In this document: positions 28,220-36,759 of the stretch, piece after piece
Numbering within the stretch: the first letter of the stretch is position 1
How the letters are laid out: the number at the start of each line of letters is the position of its first letter
From: Acidobacteriaceae bacterium
Lineage (GTDB): Bacteria; Acidobacteriota; Terriglobia; Terriglobales; Acidobacteriaceae
Length of the DNA: 64,000 nucleotides
Direction: 5' to 3'
Assembly: GCA_025355505.1 (NCBI GenBank)
Contig: JANXZM010000081.1
Span: forward strand, 1-64,000
Made by a program: the position numbers and the translations under genes
Notes under the pieces: model-generated
Told to the model about the DNA's origin: nothing
The model's input: only the letters and a program-made list of their open reading frames with translations
Databases searched by the model: none

Positions 28220-29400
28220 CAGTTTCGCCCACTTTCAGGACAGACTAATTCCTGAGCTAGCACAAGCAGGCGTTCAACGTGCTCGCTCCAACTGAAGTCG
28301 CAAGCCCGCCGCTGGCCATTGCGCGAGAGCCTGTCCGCCAAGTCCGGCGATTGCTGAATTTGCAGTACCCGTTCCGCCAACGTATCGGGAGAGAAACGGG
28401 GGAAATAAATTCCCGCATCCCCGCAGATTTCGCGATGCACCGGCAAATCCGACGCCACCACCGGCAAGCCACTCGACATCGACTCGATCAGTGGATGCGC
28501 AAAAGATTCGGCATAAGCCGGGGTTACATAAATGTGGCAGGCACGATAGAGGTGATGCAGCGAGCGATAGGCTATCGTCCCCAGCTCGACGATATTCCCG
28601 CTTCCCCGAAGTTCGTTAGCGAGCGACGCCGCGGATTCGGCTCGATATGTCCCAGGGTTCTCGCCTGATTTCAGTTGGCAGGTAAGAAAAAGTTTCACCT
28701 TCTTTCCCTTTAGGCGACTGTTCAAGATGGGCATCGCCCGGAATAATGTTTCGAAATTCCGGTAATAATTGTAGTGGCTCACAAAGAGCAGGCGGAGAGC
28801 GTCTTTCCCTTCCGCAAGCTGGATTTGAACAGCCGATGGCAACGGCGCTGCATCGCTCGTAAAAGCATCCTGGTCAAATCCATGGTGCACGGAAAGTACT
28901 TTCCTGCCGCTCCACTGGCTAAGTTCCTGGGCAAACGCTTCGCTCGGGGCAACGGTTATTTCGGCGCGTCTTATGGATCGCAGTGCCAACCATCCCTTGA
29001 CTAAAGTGTCCGCCCATATCGCGTAGTCTCCGCGAGCACGAACATCACGGAAGAAATCGCCGGAAGTATAGAGCGAGTTACGAGACAGGAGTATCTGCGG
29101 GACGGGAGAGTTCCAAAGCGCAAAGTTGCCTGCGGAAATCAACACCTGCGCGCCGCTGCGCCGGATCAGTTTCGGCAACGTCGCCTGCTCACGAACGAAC
29201 CGCCGAGGCGCGCCGTTAGATTCCGTTGCCTCGACAAATGAAATGTTCGGAAGTTTCCCAAACTCCCCGCGAATAGCGGGATTCAACAGAACTGTAGTTT
29301 CCGCATCCACTCTCCGCGCCAGATGGGGAATCACATTGCGCAGATAAGTAAGGCCTCCACCCGCACTCGCGGCAAGGCCGTTGATAAACAATCTGATCAT
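28219..29400 (-). CDS. GT4 glycosyltransferase
   Basis: About 393 residues from ATG 29400, which overlaps the stop of the upstream ligase gene (ATGA). The longer open frame to 29562 is rejected because it lies inside the ligase and lacks family features. The protein starts MIRLFINGLAASAGGGLTYL, the Gly-rich acceptor loop of GT4. It carries RLLFVSHYNYYRNFETLFRA and an E-x7-E motif, ESFAHPLIE, then SMSSGLPVVAS. It is coupled by overlap to both neighbours, marking a tight ligase-GT4-GT4 block. Substrates unknown. Confidence 0.9.
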   Translation of the reverse strand: MIRLFINGLAASAGGGLTYLRNVIPHLARRVDAETTVLLNPAIRGEFGKLPNISFVEATESNGAPRRFVREQATLPKLIRRSGAQVLISAGNFALWNSPVPQILLSRNSLYTSGDFFRDVRARGDYAIWADTLVKGWLALRSIRRAEITVAPSEAFAQELSQWSGRKVLSVHHGFDQDAFTSDAAPLPSAVQIQLAEGKDALRLLFVSHYNYYRNFETLFRAMPILNSRLKGKKVKLFLTCQLKSGENPGTYRAESAASLANELRGSGNIVELGTIAYRSLHHLYRACHIYVTPAYAESFAHPLIESMSSGLPVVASDLPVHREICGDAGIYFPRFSPDTLAERVLQIQQSPDLADRLSRNGQRRACDFSWSEHVERLLVLAQELVCPESGRN

Positions 29401-30821
29401 CGGTGGGGCACGACGGCTCCAAAACCGGCTGGCGACGGACGGAAAGCTCGGGAAACAACGCCGGCTACCGGGACCGCAACAGCGCCAGGAACAAGATCCG
29501 CGAGTAGAAATGCGAAAACCCAAAAAAATAGGCAGAGATAGGAACCCGCGGCAAAAAGCCAATCCTCAAAGCCGGCGTGGACCAGGCCCGATAAAACCAC
29601 CATGGCCACCGGGATCGAGTAGTGGCGTGGGTTGGCGGTTCGCTTCATCCACGCGCACACTTTCCATACATTCGACGCCGTCACCGCCAGGAGCGCAACG
29701 AAGGGCAATACTCCCATCAGACCCACCCACTCTGCGATGGTCATGTAACTGCTGCCGTGCTCACGAGCTGTCTCTGCGCTTGAAGCAAACCTTCCGAAAC
29801 CCAATCCGGGATCCTCGCCCGTCGGACTCGTGCCGTATCCCGTTCCGAACAACGGATGATCTTTGATCGTCGCGATCGACTTTCCCCAAGGTGTCAGCCG
29901 CGAACCCAGTAGACCTTCTTCCTTGTGCCCCTTGTAGAGCACTGCGTCCTTCAGGTCCCCTGCCGACTGGTTCAGGGCTCCCGGAGCTACCATCCCAGTG
30001 ACCGCCACCATGAACAGAACCATGGCCACTACCTTCACCAGCAATTTGTACTGACGCAGGCAAAAACAGAAGATGAGGGTAACGAGCATTACCGAAACCA
30101 TTCCAGCACGTGCCATGCTGAAAAAAACAAGGTAGGTGCAAAGAAGCAGAGCGGCCATCCTACGGAATCGCAGCATCGGCCCATCGCTGATGAGCCAACC
30201 CCACAACAGGACGGGGAAAACTCCGATGCTCATCGCGGCGCCAAGGGAATTGGGATTGCCCCAAATACTTTGGCCCAGACCGAAATAACAAATGGTAGTG
30301 ATATAGACCGCAATCTCACTTCCCCAAAGCAGACCGCGAAAAAAACGGTCTTCGCGTCCGAGAACGGCCAGGCGTGCGCCCGCGGCACAATATAGAAAAA
30401 GAAGGAGCAGGCTCGAAGCCTTGAGGGACGCCATCTGTATATAGGGAGAAACGGTGGCGGAGACAAATGCGGCGCTGATGCAAAAGAAAGCGATCAGATG
30501 TAACGATCCGAAAGGCCTGGCGGAATTCTTCGTCCAAACAGCGTAGCCAACGACAGCACCCGCAGCCAGCACCACCCAGCGCCCCCTTGTCCAGGCGTTT
30601 TGCAGGGGGACATGCATGCCCGCCCAAAGAAAGGCGATCATCAGCAGAACGAAGAAACGCTGGTGATATTTCCAGAGGCTGGCGACGATTACCTCCAGCA
30701 GCAATATTCCGCCCAGGAAAGAAATGTTGCCGAAGTATTGCAAATGGGCATAGATAAAATACAGTGCCAGGCACAAGCCCAGCGCGACGCCAGCCCACTG
30801 CATGGGTTTCACGGAATTCAT
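29397..30821 (-). CDS. O-antigen ligase / polymerase family membrane protein (Wzy/WaaL-like), copy 1
   Basis: About 474 residues from ATG 30821, which overlaps the upstream GT4 stop (ATGA); the longer frame to 30872 lies within that gene. Ten or more membrane helices alternate with short loops. The Wzy_C-type region includes FSMARAGMVSVMLVTL. A large periplasmic loop has HPLFGTGYGTSPTGED and REHGSSYMTIAEWVGLMG, where the conserved His-containing segment of WaaL/Wzy proteins lies. It may polymerise repeat units or transfer glycan to an acceptor; family members cannot be separated by sequence alone. A second family member lies at 54202. Confidence 0.83.
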   Translation of the reverse strand: MNSVKPMQWAGVALGLCLALYFIYAHLQYFGNISFLGGILLLEVIVASLWKYHQRFFVLLMIAFLWAGMHVPLQNAWTRGRWVVLAAGAVVGYAVWTKNSARPFGSLHLIAFFCISAAFVSATVSPYIQMASLKASSLLLLFLYCAAGARLAVLGREDRFFRGLLWGSEIAVYITTICYFGLGQSIWGNPNSLGAAMSIGVFPVLLWGWLISDGPMLRFRRMAALLLCTYLVFFSMARAGMVSVMLVTLIFCFCLRQYKLLVKVVAMVLFMVAVTGMVAPGALNQSAGDLKDAVLYKGHKEEGLLGSRLTPWGKSIATIKDHPLFGTGYGTSPTGEDPGLGFGRFASSAETAREHGSSYMTIAEWVGLMGVLPFVALLAVTASNVWKVCAWMKRTANPRHYSIPVAMVVLSGLVHAGFEDWLFAAGSYLCLFFWVFAFLLADLVPGAVAVPVAGVVSRAFRPSPAGFGAVVPHR

Positions 30822-31978
30822 CGAGCCCTCGTACCGGCGGAGATCGCAACCGCGGCCAACCCATCGGCGCATGCTTCCGGTGAGTAGTTTTGAATTCGTT
30901 CCAAGCTGCGCGCGCTCATCGTTTGCTGGAGCTCAGGTTGCCGCACCAGAGAATTGATCGCCCAGCTAAGTTTGTCCAAATCTCGCGGAGGCACGACGTA
31001 ACCATTCCACCCATCTTCGACCAGGTCGGCCGAACATCCCGCCACACTGTTAACGATGATGGGAAGTCCACACGCCATTGCTTCGTTCACCACCAAACCC
31101 CAGGTGTCGCTGTGCGTCGGTAGAACCAGGGCTTCCGCTAGCGCATATAGACCGGCCATATCTTCCCGCTGCGCGAATCCCGGAAAACAAACCACCCCCG
31201 GGCTGATCCGTTTCGCCTGTTGCTCCAGTTCTTCTTTGGATGCACCATCGCCTGCAAACACCAAGCCCACCTCCGCTCGCAGGCCGCTCTCTAGTTTGGC
31301 ATAGGCTTGGAGGAGATCAAAGACACCTTTTTGCGGCACCAACCTTCCGCCAAACAGGATGAACCGGCGCGGAAGCCCGAATCTTTCCCGAGATGCGGCC
31401 GGATTGCGCTTCACTTCCTCCGCCTGCGTTGCAAAAAAACTGTTATCGACTGCGTTGGGCGCGGTAAAAATGCTCTCCGCCGGAGCTCCCAGCAATCGCA
31501 GATATTCGAAGGCTGATTTGCCTGGTACCACAAACCGAGCGCAACGCTTCCGGAAATTTGCCTTCAAGAATTCTACCGGTTTGCGCTGGCCGCGCGCGTC
31601 TCGGGCGTTGCTCTCCGACCACAAAATGAACCGGACTCCGCGGTGGCGTGCCCACATCAGCGCTTGCCAGGAGGCAATGTAGTTGTACCCGCCGCAAATG
31701 ATCGCCTCTGGGGAAAACGTTTTCAAAGATGCTGAAAGTCCGGCATTCAACAGGAAGTGCGAGCGGCCGGCACGAAAGCGCCAGGAAGGCAGGACTTCGT
31801 ATGGAAAGCGAATTTCATCTTTGTAGACGCGCCATTGCCTTAGGGTAGGGTCCGTTTCTGAAAGAAAGATCACCTTTAGATCGATTCCCTCGTGGTTGGC
31901 CAGCGCATTGAACACGGGGATGCGGTACGGAGCAATGATCTCCGTCAGGATCACGACCCGGTGTGTCATGCGCTCCAC
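30818..31978 (-). CDS. GT4 glycosyltransferase
   Basis: A 386-residue GT-B enzyme. The start could be ATG 31978 or ATG 31969 (MTHRVVILTEIIAPYRIP). The acceptor domain contains ICGGYNYIASWQALMWARHRG. The donor domain contains FILFGGRLVPQKGVFDLLQAY and FAGDGASKEELEQQ. In the E-x7-E position it reads DTWGLVVNE, with Asp replacing the first Glu, a change seen in other active GT4 enzymes. The stop overlaps the downstream ligase start. It is 34 nt from the next upstream GT4. Confidence 0.88.
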   Translation of the reverse strand: MERMTHRVVILTEIIAPYRIPVFNALANHEGIDLKVIFLSETDPTLRQWRVYKDEIRFPYEVLPSWRFRAGRSHFLLNAGLSASLKTFSPEAIICGGYNYIASWQALMWARHRGVRFILWSESNARDARGQRKPVEFLKANFRKRCARFVVPGKSAFEYLRLLGAPAESIFTAPNAVDNSFFATQAEEVKRNPAASRERFGLPRRFILFGGRLVPQKGVFDLLQAYAKLESGLRAEVGLVFAGDGASKEELEQQAKRISPGVVCFPGFAQREDMAGLYALAEALVLPTHSDTWGLVVNEAMACGLPIIVNSVAGCSADLVEDGWNGYVVPPRDLDKLSWAINSLVRQPELQQTMSARSLERIQNYSPEACADGLAAVAISAGTRAR

Positions 31979-32012
31979 TCGTACGAAGTTCTGAATGAAC
32001 GCCGCTCTTGCT

Positions 32013-33095
32013 TCATGCGATTCGCGACGCTTTCTTCTCTTGGGGCTTGTTACGGTTGAGCACGGCCAACTGCATAATCTCCTGCCACTGTTCGGTGATC
32101 CGGTCCCAGTTGAATTTTTCGGCGTGCTTGATCGCCGCCGACGACATCTGATCTCTCACATCCGGGTCCTGGATCAAACGGCTGAGCGCTTCACTCATTT
32201 GATCATCGGAAGACACCAGCAGCCCGGTAACCCCATCGACGACGTAGTCGGGGCGGTAGGAACTCCGCGCCACGCACGGAAGACCGCACGCCGCAGCCTG
32301 CCCCAACACCTGGGGATGCCCTTCAAGTTCGCTCGGGAAAAAGAATATGCGGGCACGGCGCATCTCGTCACCCAGTTGAGCAGCGTTCAGGTGGCCGGCG
32401 AATATCACGTTGCTGCAGTTGAGTTCTGTTGCCAGCCGTTGGCACGCGCCCTGCTCCTCCCCCATCCCCGCCAGCCGGAATTGCCATCCCGGATGTTTGG
32501 CAGCCTCCCGCACCACGAGGTCGGCCCGCTTGTACTGGCGAAAGGATCCCGCAAACAGGACGCGCGGCCGTCCAGCCTCGTCTCTCGGTTCCGCAGCTGG
32601 ATAGTAATAGCGCCGGTCGATGCCGTCGTAAACCGTTTGCACATTCCGCCCTCCGAGTCTCTCGACGGTCTCGGACATGTTACGGCTGTTCCCCGCGACC
32701 ACATCGCACTCCCGAATTGCGCGCCGAAGAAGCGGCCGGTTCGTGTCCTGTTCGAGACCCCCGGAAACAACGTAAGTGACCAGCGCCGACTTCCAACGCA
32801 ACTTGGCACGAGCCGAAAGAAATACCGCATCGAGAGGACCTTCCCTCGGGAAAAAGTAGACATCCGGGACATGGCACAGCATATGCCACAGAATGCGGGC
32901 TGTATTCCCGCGTTTCTCCCACTGAAGAATTCTCGTGTTCGGGCGCGCGGCGATTCTCGGGTCCGCCGCTCCGCCGCCGAGCATCACCACCCGAAAACGC
33001 GATGGATCCATTCGTGCCACGACTTCCTTCACCGTCAGGTTCTGGGCATTGGTATTGCTCTCGTCAGCGAAGGAAGGCGTGAAGACCGTAATCAT
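32013..33095 (-). CDS. GT4-like glycosyltransferase
   Basis: A 360-residue GT-B protein. The N-terminal domain starts MITVFTPSFADESNTNAQNL and the donor domain contains RVLFAGSFRQYKRADLVVREA and RLAGMGEEQGACQRLA. The E-x7-E segment is degenerate: EGHPQVLGQ has Gln in place of the second Glu, followed by AAACGLPCVA. A Lys/Arg-rich C-terminus ends RNKPQEKKASRIA. It starts 54 nt after the sulfatase-like gene, within an inverted repeat of TCATTGA units. Activity is likely but less certain than for its neighbours. Confidence 0.82.
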   Translation of the reverse strand: MITVFTPSFADESNTNAQNLTVKEVVARMDPSRFRVVMLGGGAADPRIAARPNTRILQWEKRGNTARILWHMLCHVPDVYFFPREGPLDAVFLSARAKLRWKSALVTYVVSGGLEQDTNRPLLRRAIRECDVVAGNSRNMSETVERLGGRNVQTVYDGIDRRYYYPAAEPRDEAGRPRVLFAGSFRQYKRADLVVREAAKHPGWQFRLAGMGEEQGACQRLATELNCSNVIFAGHLNAAQLGDEMRRARIFFFPSELEGHPQVLGQAAACGLPCVARSSYRPDYVVDGVTGLLVSSDDQMSEALSRLIQDPDVRDQMSSAAIKHAEKFNWDRITEQWQEIMQLAVLNRNKPQEKKASRIA

Positions 33096-33180
33096 ATTGG
33101 GTCATTGAATCATTGAGGCATTAAATCATTGACTCAACTCCTCAATGACTCAATGATTCAATGTCTCAATTCTACCCAAT
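33096..33180. repeat. Long imperfect inverted repeat built of CATTGA units
   Basis: The left arm CATTGAATCATTGAGGCATT (33103-33122) is a 19/20 inverted match to 33144-33163. The outer ends ATTGGGT (33096-33102) and ACCCAAT (33174-33180) also pair. Within the arms the unit (T)CATTGA recurs about every 7-9 nt. The repeat covers the gap between two minus-strand genes and contains the last codons and stop of the sulfatase-like gene. It could form a large hairpin in the transcript. Confidence 0.8.
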
Positions 33181-34673
33181 ATCTCAGAACGAAGATCGCG
33201 CAACCGGGCCCGCAGGCGCAGCACTGGATCTCGGGTTGAAACCGTTCTCTCCATGTGCTCACGGGCGGCTTGCAATAACCGCTTTCGGATTTCGAGTGCA
33301 CCCCCATCGCTGCTGGGACGCGTCTCCGCTGGGTCGGCTTCCAGGTCGTACACTTCCTCGGTCGCTCCGGACTCAATCCGCATCACCAACTTGAATCGCG
33401 CATCGCGAACCCCAATGAGCCTCGATGCGTTCCGGCTTTCTGCCCGGAAGGGGTTCGTACAACCGTAGACGCACTCTATGATCGCGGGATCGTCCCATGC
33501 AACCCCTCGCTGGAGGTTTGCCCATAGACTCCGCCCCTGAAACGCAGATGGAGCCTGCACGCCCACGATCTCAAGCAGAGTGGGCGCCAGGTGCAGATGG
33601 CTCATCGGAGAAGCTGGAACTTTCACCCCTCGCTCTCCAGGAACGCGGATCAGGAGCGGCACACGAACAATTTCTTCACTCAGGCGTATCGGCGCGTGAT
33701 AGCGCCCGCCGTGTTCAAAAAACTCCTCACCGTGATCCGCGGTCAGCGCAAAAACGCAGTCGTCCCACAGATGCGTTCGCTTGAGACTATCCACCAGCCG
33801 GGCGATCTGGCGGTCCATCCACCGGATACCCGCGTCGTACAACTGCACAACCTCATCCCGTTTTGCGCTCAAGCCGGAAGACGTCATGTCCGAACGGTTC
33901 CAGTATTCATTCAGATAGCGAGCCCGGCCAGGCTCGATGTCTCTTCCTGCCAGTTCGCGAAATGCCTCATTCGGCGGATAGTAGGGCGAATGCGGATCCA
34001 TCAGATGAAGCCAGAGAAAAAATGGACGCTGCCCAACCGATGCCAGCCACGACTGCGCCTCGTCCACTAGAATGTCCGCGGCGGGAAATCTTCTCAGCGC
34101 GTCGACGCTCTCGGCCGCCGGCGCAATCTTCATGCAGTACTGAAAGTACAGTTCGTTGTAGAGACTGCCAAGTCCGAGCGCTCCCGCAAAACTTTTTATC
34201 GATCGATTCAGCTTCCCACGCGCCGAATCGGCGGACGGGGTCTCCAAATTGACTGTGTTTTCGATTGACTGCGTCTCGAAGTCAAGAAAATCGCGGAAGA
34301 CCTCGAATCCATGGTCGTAGCCGAAGCGCGGCGAAATGTATGGATTGCCTGCGGAAAACGCTGCCGTAGCGTAACCAGACTCACGCAATACGGTTGCGAG
34401 CGTGCTTTCGCCGGGAGCGAGTCCGACTACATCCCGGCCCAACGCCAGCGGCATCCGCGAAGCAAGAATCGCCGGAAACGAGTAGTAGGTAGGCGCACCG
34501 GCAACGATGGCCGCCGGCACCACGAAAGACTCCGGCGCCAACGAATCCAGGAAGGGAGTCGTGGGACGAGCGTATCCGTACAATCCACAGTGATCCGCGC
34601 GCAGGCAGTCCACCGTGATTAACACCAGCGACCGCTTGCCCTGACCCGGGTTCTGAGGCGAATTCTGAACCAA
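33150..34673 (-). CDS. Sulfatase-superfamily protein without the canonical Cys/Ser motif
   Basis: A 507-residue alkaline-phosphatase-fold protein. Metal sites are recognisable: LVLITVDCLRADHCGLYGY (Asp22 region) and FALTADHGEEFFEHGG. Where arylsulfatases have C/S-x-P-S/T-R, this protein reads AGAPTYYSFPAILAS (residues 59-73). There is no formylglycine-forming Cys, and Thr62 or Ser65 would be the candidate nucleophile. Such members may be phosphotransferases or phosphodiesterases rather than sulfatases. No signal peptide or membrane helix is seen, which is odd for a sulfatase. The gene lies 1 nt after the deacetylase-like gene. Its C-terminus runs into the CATTGA repeat, so the last residues may be acquired. 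Confidence 0.8.
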   Translation of the reverse strand: MVQNSPQNPGQGKRSLVLITVDCLRADHCGLYGYARPTTPFLDSLAPESFVVPAAIVAGAPTYYSFPAILASRMPLALGRDVVGLAPGESTLATVLRESGYATAAFSAGNPYISPRFGYDHGFEVFRDFLDFETQSIENTVNLETPSADSARGKLNRSIKSFAGALGLGSLYNELYFQYCMKIAPAAESVDALRRFPAADILVDEAQSWLASVGQRPFFLWLHLMDPHSPYYPPNEAFRELAGRDIEPGRARYLNEYWNRSDMTSSGLSAKRDEVVQLYDAGIRWMDRQIARLVDSLKRTHLWDDCVFALTADHGEEFFEHGGRYHAPIRLSEEIVRVPLLIRVPGERGVKVPASPMSHLHLAPTLLEIVGVQAPSAFQGRSLWANLQRGVAWDDPAIIECVYGCTNPFRAESRNASRLIGVRDARFKLVMRIESGATEEVYDLEADPAETRPSSDGGALEIRKRLLQAAREHMERTVSTRDPVLRLRARLRDLRSEILGRIETLNH

Positions 34674-34674
34674 G

Positions 34675-35826
34675 TTACCTGCTCGCTCCCGCGCTAGTCA
34701 CGCCCACGCTCACTCTCCCGTTTTCTCCCGCATAGGCGCCTTCGGTTGCAATTGAGAATAGATCCGCATCATGGACGTAGAGCAAGCTCGGCCATTTTTT
34801 TTCCAGCGCGGTCAGGAATTCATCCAGGAGCTTCAACGTCGGGGTGCGGAAGTCCTGAATAGTCGAGTGGAAATTAATCGAATGAATCGAAATCACCGCT
34901 GGCAAACCGCCCGCGAAACACTCCTCCACCTGCGTCACCAGTTTCTCCACATCGCACCGCTCCATGGCGGGCTCGATTTCGACCGTACGATAAGTGGAAA
35001 GCATTCCGTTTTCGTCCAGATATGGGCCGGTTCGCTCGCCGGGGCCGTTCTGCACTACGCGCACTCCATCTTCGAACCAGGCCGTTCTCGAATCCGCATT
35101 GGCGCGATAGCCCGGCGCACAGGCACTGAATGGGCTCGTAGTAAACAAGTCGCGAAAAATTCCCGCCGCACGCTTGATCGCCGCACGCTGGTCGTCCACT
35201 GGCAAGAATCGACGCGCGGGCCGCAGCTCCGGATCCCAGTACTCGTACCCGATCCAGGGCATTCGCCAGTGAATGTACGGAGTCTGCGCGCGCCACAATT
35301 TCTTGACCAGTTCAGACCGCTCTTCGCCAGTGTCCAATTCTCTGGCAATCGCCCGTTCGCAAAAGTGAGTCAGCCCGTGCAGAGCGGGATAGAATAACCT
35401 TTCTCGAATGCCTTGCCGATACGCCTCCAATAACTGGGGACGACGCCACTTCCCCGGCAAACCTTCAGTTAACGGCCGCAGGGAAATTCGTTTCTGACCA
35501 GGCTCGAAGCAGCCATCAAAATCCACATTGGCCATAATGAAATTCATGACCATCGACGGTCTGCGCCCGGTCGAGTCCCGATGCTTTTTCAGAACTTCTC
35601 CGAGCGCATGCACATCTTCGGCTGTTTCCAGGGTGTAGAAATCGTACGGCTTCTCGCCCAGATTCAACCCTGCTGCCCGGAGCTCTTCCCATCCCTCACG
35701 GTCCCGCACCCCCACGCGACCCCAATCGTCGCTCTGAAACAGCACGAGCGGGCGATCGAAGCGCAGAGCAGCAGGCGTCGCCGACTTCTTCACGCGCCCA
35801 AGCGCATTGCGCAATCGCGTGATCAT
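34675..35826 (-). CDS. Polysaccharide-deacetylase-like protein (NodB/WbmS-type fold)
   Basis: A 383-residue protein. PLVLFQSDDWGRVG (about residues 26-39) gives the Asp-Asp pair, LHGLTHF (about 149-155) the His, CAPGYRANADSRTAW (about 235-250) the Arg and VISIHSINFHSTIQDF the late His. Together these match the glycoside hydrolase/deacetylase (NodB-like) barrel. No signal peptide is present. Likely roles are N- or O-deacetylation of a nucleotide-linked or lipid-linked sugar. It sits 25 nt after a methyltransferase and 1 nt before the sulfatase-superfamily gene. Confidence 0.72.
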   Translation of the reverse strand: MITRLRNALGRVKKSATPAALRFDRPLVLFQSDDWGRVGVRDREGWEELRAAGLNLGEKPYDFYTLETAEDVHALGEVLKKHRDSTGRRPSMVMNFIMANVDFDGCFEPGQKRISLRPLTEGLPGKWRRPQLLEAYRQGIRERLFYPALHGLTHFCERAIARELDTGEERSELVKKLWRAQTPYIHWRMPWIGYEYWDPELRPARRFLPVDDQRAAIKRAAGIFRDLFTTSPFSACAPGYRANADSRTAWFEDGVRVVQNGPGERTGPYLDENGMLSTYRTVEIEPAMERCDVEKLVTQVEECFAGGLPAVISIHSINFHSTIQDFRTPTLKLLDEFLTALEKKWPSLLYVHDADLFSIATEGAYAGENGRVSVGVTSAGASR

Positions 35827-35851
35827 TTCACTTCGCCCCTACGCAGCAACG

Positions 35852-36553
35852 TCATTTGCAGGCCCATACACTGTAGTTCGCTGTGAAATCTTCGTTACCG
35901 CCCGCGATCGGTTCCAACACATAACCGACCACATTCACGAAAGGAACGAACGTCCATTGCCACAAAAGAGCCAGAATCCTGGGCCTGAAAAACGACAGCA
36001 GAAACACATTGCAGGTCCTGAAAAACCCAGTGAGGCTATTTCCCTCAGGTATGACCTCCACGGTTTCGAACTCCCGCAGCAGATGTCGCCAGCTCTCCGG
36101 CAGAAATCGCCAGCACTCCTTATCATTGTTCCGCAAGAGGACTGCTGGAGCGCTCAAGAAAAGCACGCCTCCCTTGCGGAGCACACGTTTGATCTCTGCA
36201 ACCGCCAGTCGAGGATCCGGCAGGTACTCGAAAACCTGCGTGCAGATCACAAAATCGAATTGCTCGTCCCGAAAAGGCAACGCCTCTGCCGCCGCACCAA
36301 CATTTACGAGCGGAGTTATCCGCAAGTCAACTGCAACATAGCTTTTTGCGCGGACCCCGAGCAGCGGACGATAGGGCTGCAATCGCCCTCCGATATCGAG
36401 CACACAGAGAGCGCTCCCCTGCAGACGATCCAGTCCGGCTTCAAAAATCTGCCGCCGCCTGCGCAGGATCAGCCAGTTCGGATCCCTCAGAGACGGGTGC
36501 AAGCGCGCTCGACTAGACCGTTGAACCTGTTCCAATGTGGATGGCAGTGGCAT
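35852..36553 (-). CDS. SAM-dependent methyltransferase (class I)
   Basis: A 233-residue protein with ALCVLDIGGRLQPYRPLLG (motif I, about residues 48-66). It then has ALPFRDEQFDFVICTQVFEYL (motifs II-III) and AEIKRVLRKGGVLFLSAPAV. The SAM-binding Gly loop reads DIGGRLQP rather than DxGxGxG, which is common in glycan-locus methyltransferases of this group. A C-terminal hydrophobic stretch (FFRPRILALLWQWTFVPFVNVV) may touch the membrane. It follows the small RHH-like gene by 8 nt. The acceptor is unknown. Confidence 0.83.
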   Translation of the reverse strand: MPLPSTLEQVQRSSRARLHPSLRDPNWLILRRRRQIFEAGLDRLQGSALCVLDIGGRLQPYRPLLGVRAKSYVAVDLRITPLVNVGAAAEALPFRDEQFDFVICTQVFEYLPDPRLAVAEIKRVLRKGGVLFLSAPAVLLRNNDKECWRFLPESWRHLLREFETVEVIPEGNSLTGFFRTCNVFLLSFFRPRILALLWQWTFVPFVNVVGYVLEPIAGGNEDFTANYSVWACK

Positions 36554-36561
36554 GGGGAAGG

Positions 36562-36759
36562 TTAGAGGTATCCCAAATCTCGCAGACGTTTTTCGAGCAC
36601 CGCCTGCTCGGCTTTATCAAGCGCTTCGGCATCGTCGCGAACAAGTTCCCGTAGCACAAATTCCAGGAATAGTTCCAAGCTCTCGAAACGTGCGCCGAAC
36701 TTCTTTTCCGCCGACGCGCAAAGTTCTTCCGGCAAGCTGATTTGTCTTCTTGCGGTCAT
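36562..36759 (-). CDS. Small ribbon-helix-helix-like protein
   Basis: A 65-residue protein. The N-terminal RQISLPEELCASAEKKFG has the strand-helix look of CopG/Arc-type DNA-binding proteins, and FESLELFLEFVLRELVRDD would form the second helix. The tail ends EKRLRDLGYL, a tail I associate with small proteins near sulfatase-like and glycan genes in Acidobacteriota. The ATG overlaps the flippase stop (ATGA), so it is almost certainly translated with the operon. It could be a local regulator or an antitoxin; no toxin partner is seen. Confidence 0.68.
   Translation of the reverse strand: MTARRQISLPEELCASAEKKFGARFESLELFLEFVLRELVRDDAEALDKAEQAVLEKRLRDLGYL

Noticed and set aside
33096-33180. CRISPR-like array from the short CATTGA units
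   Set aside because: The units are 6-7 nt long with no spacers of constant length. No cas gene is present. It is an inverted repeat, not an array.
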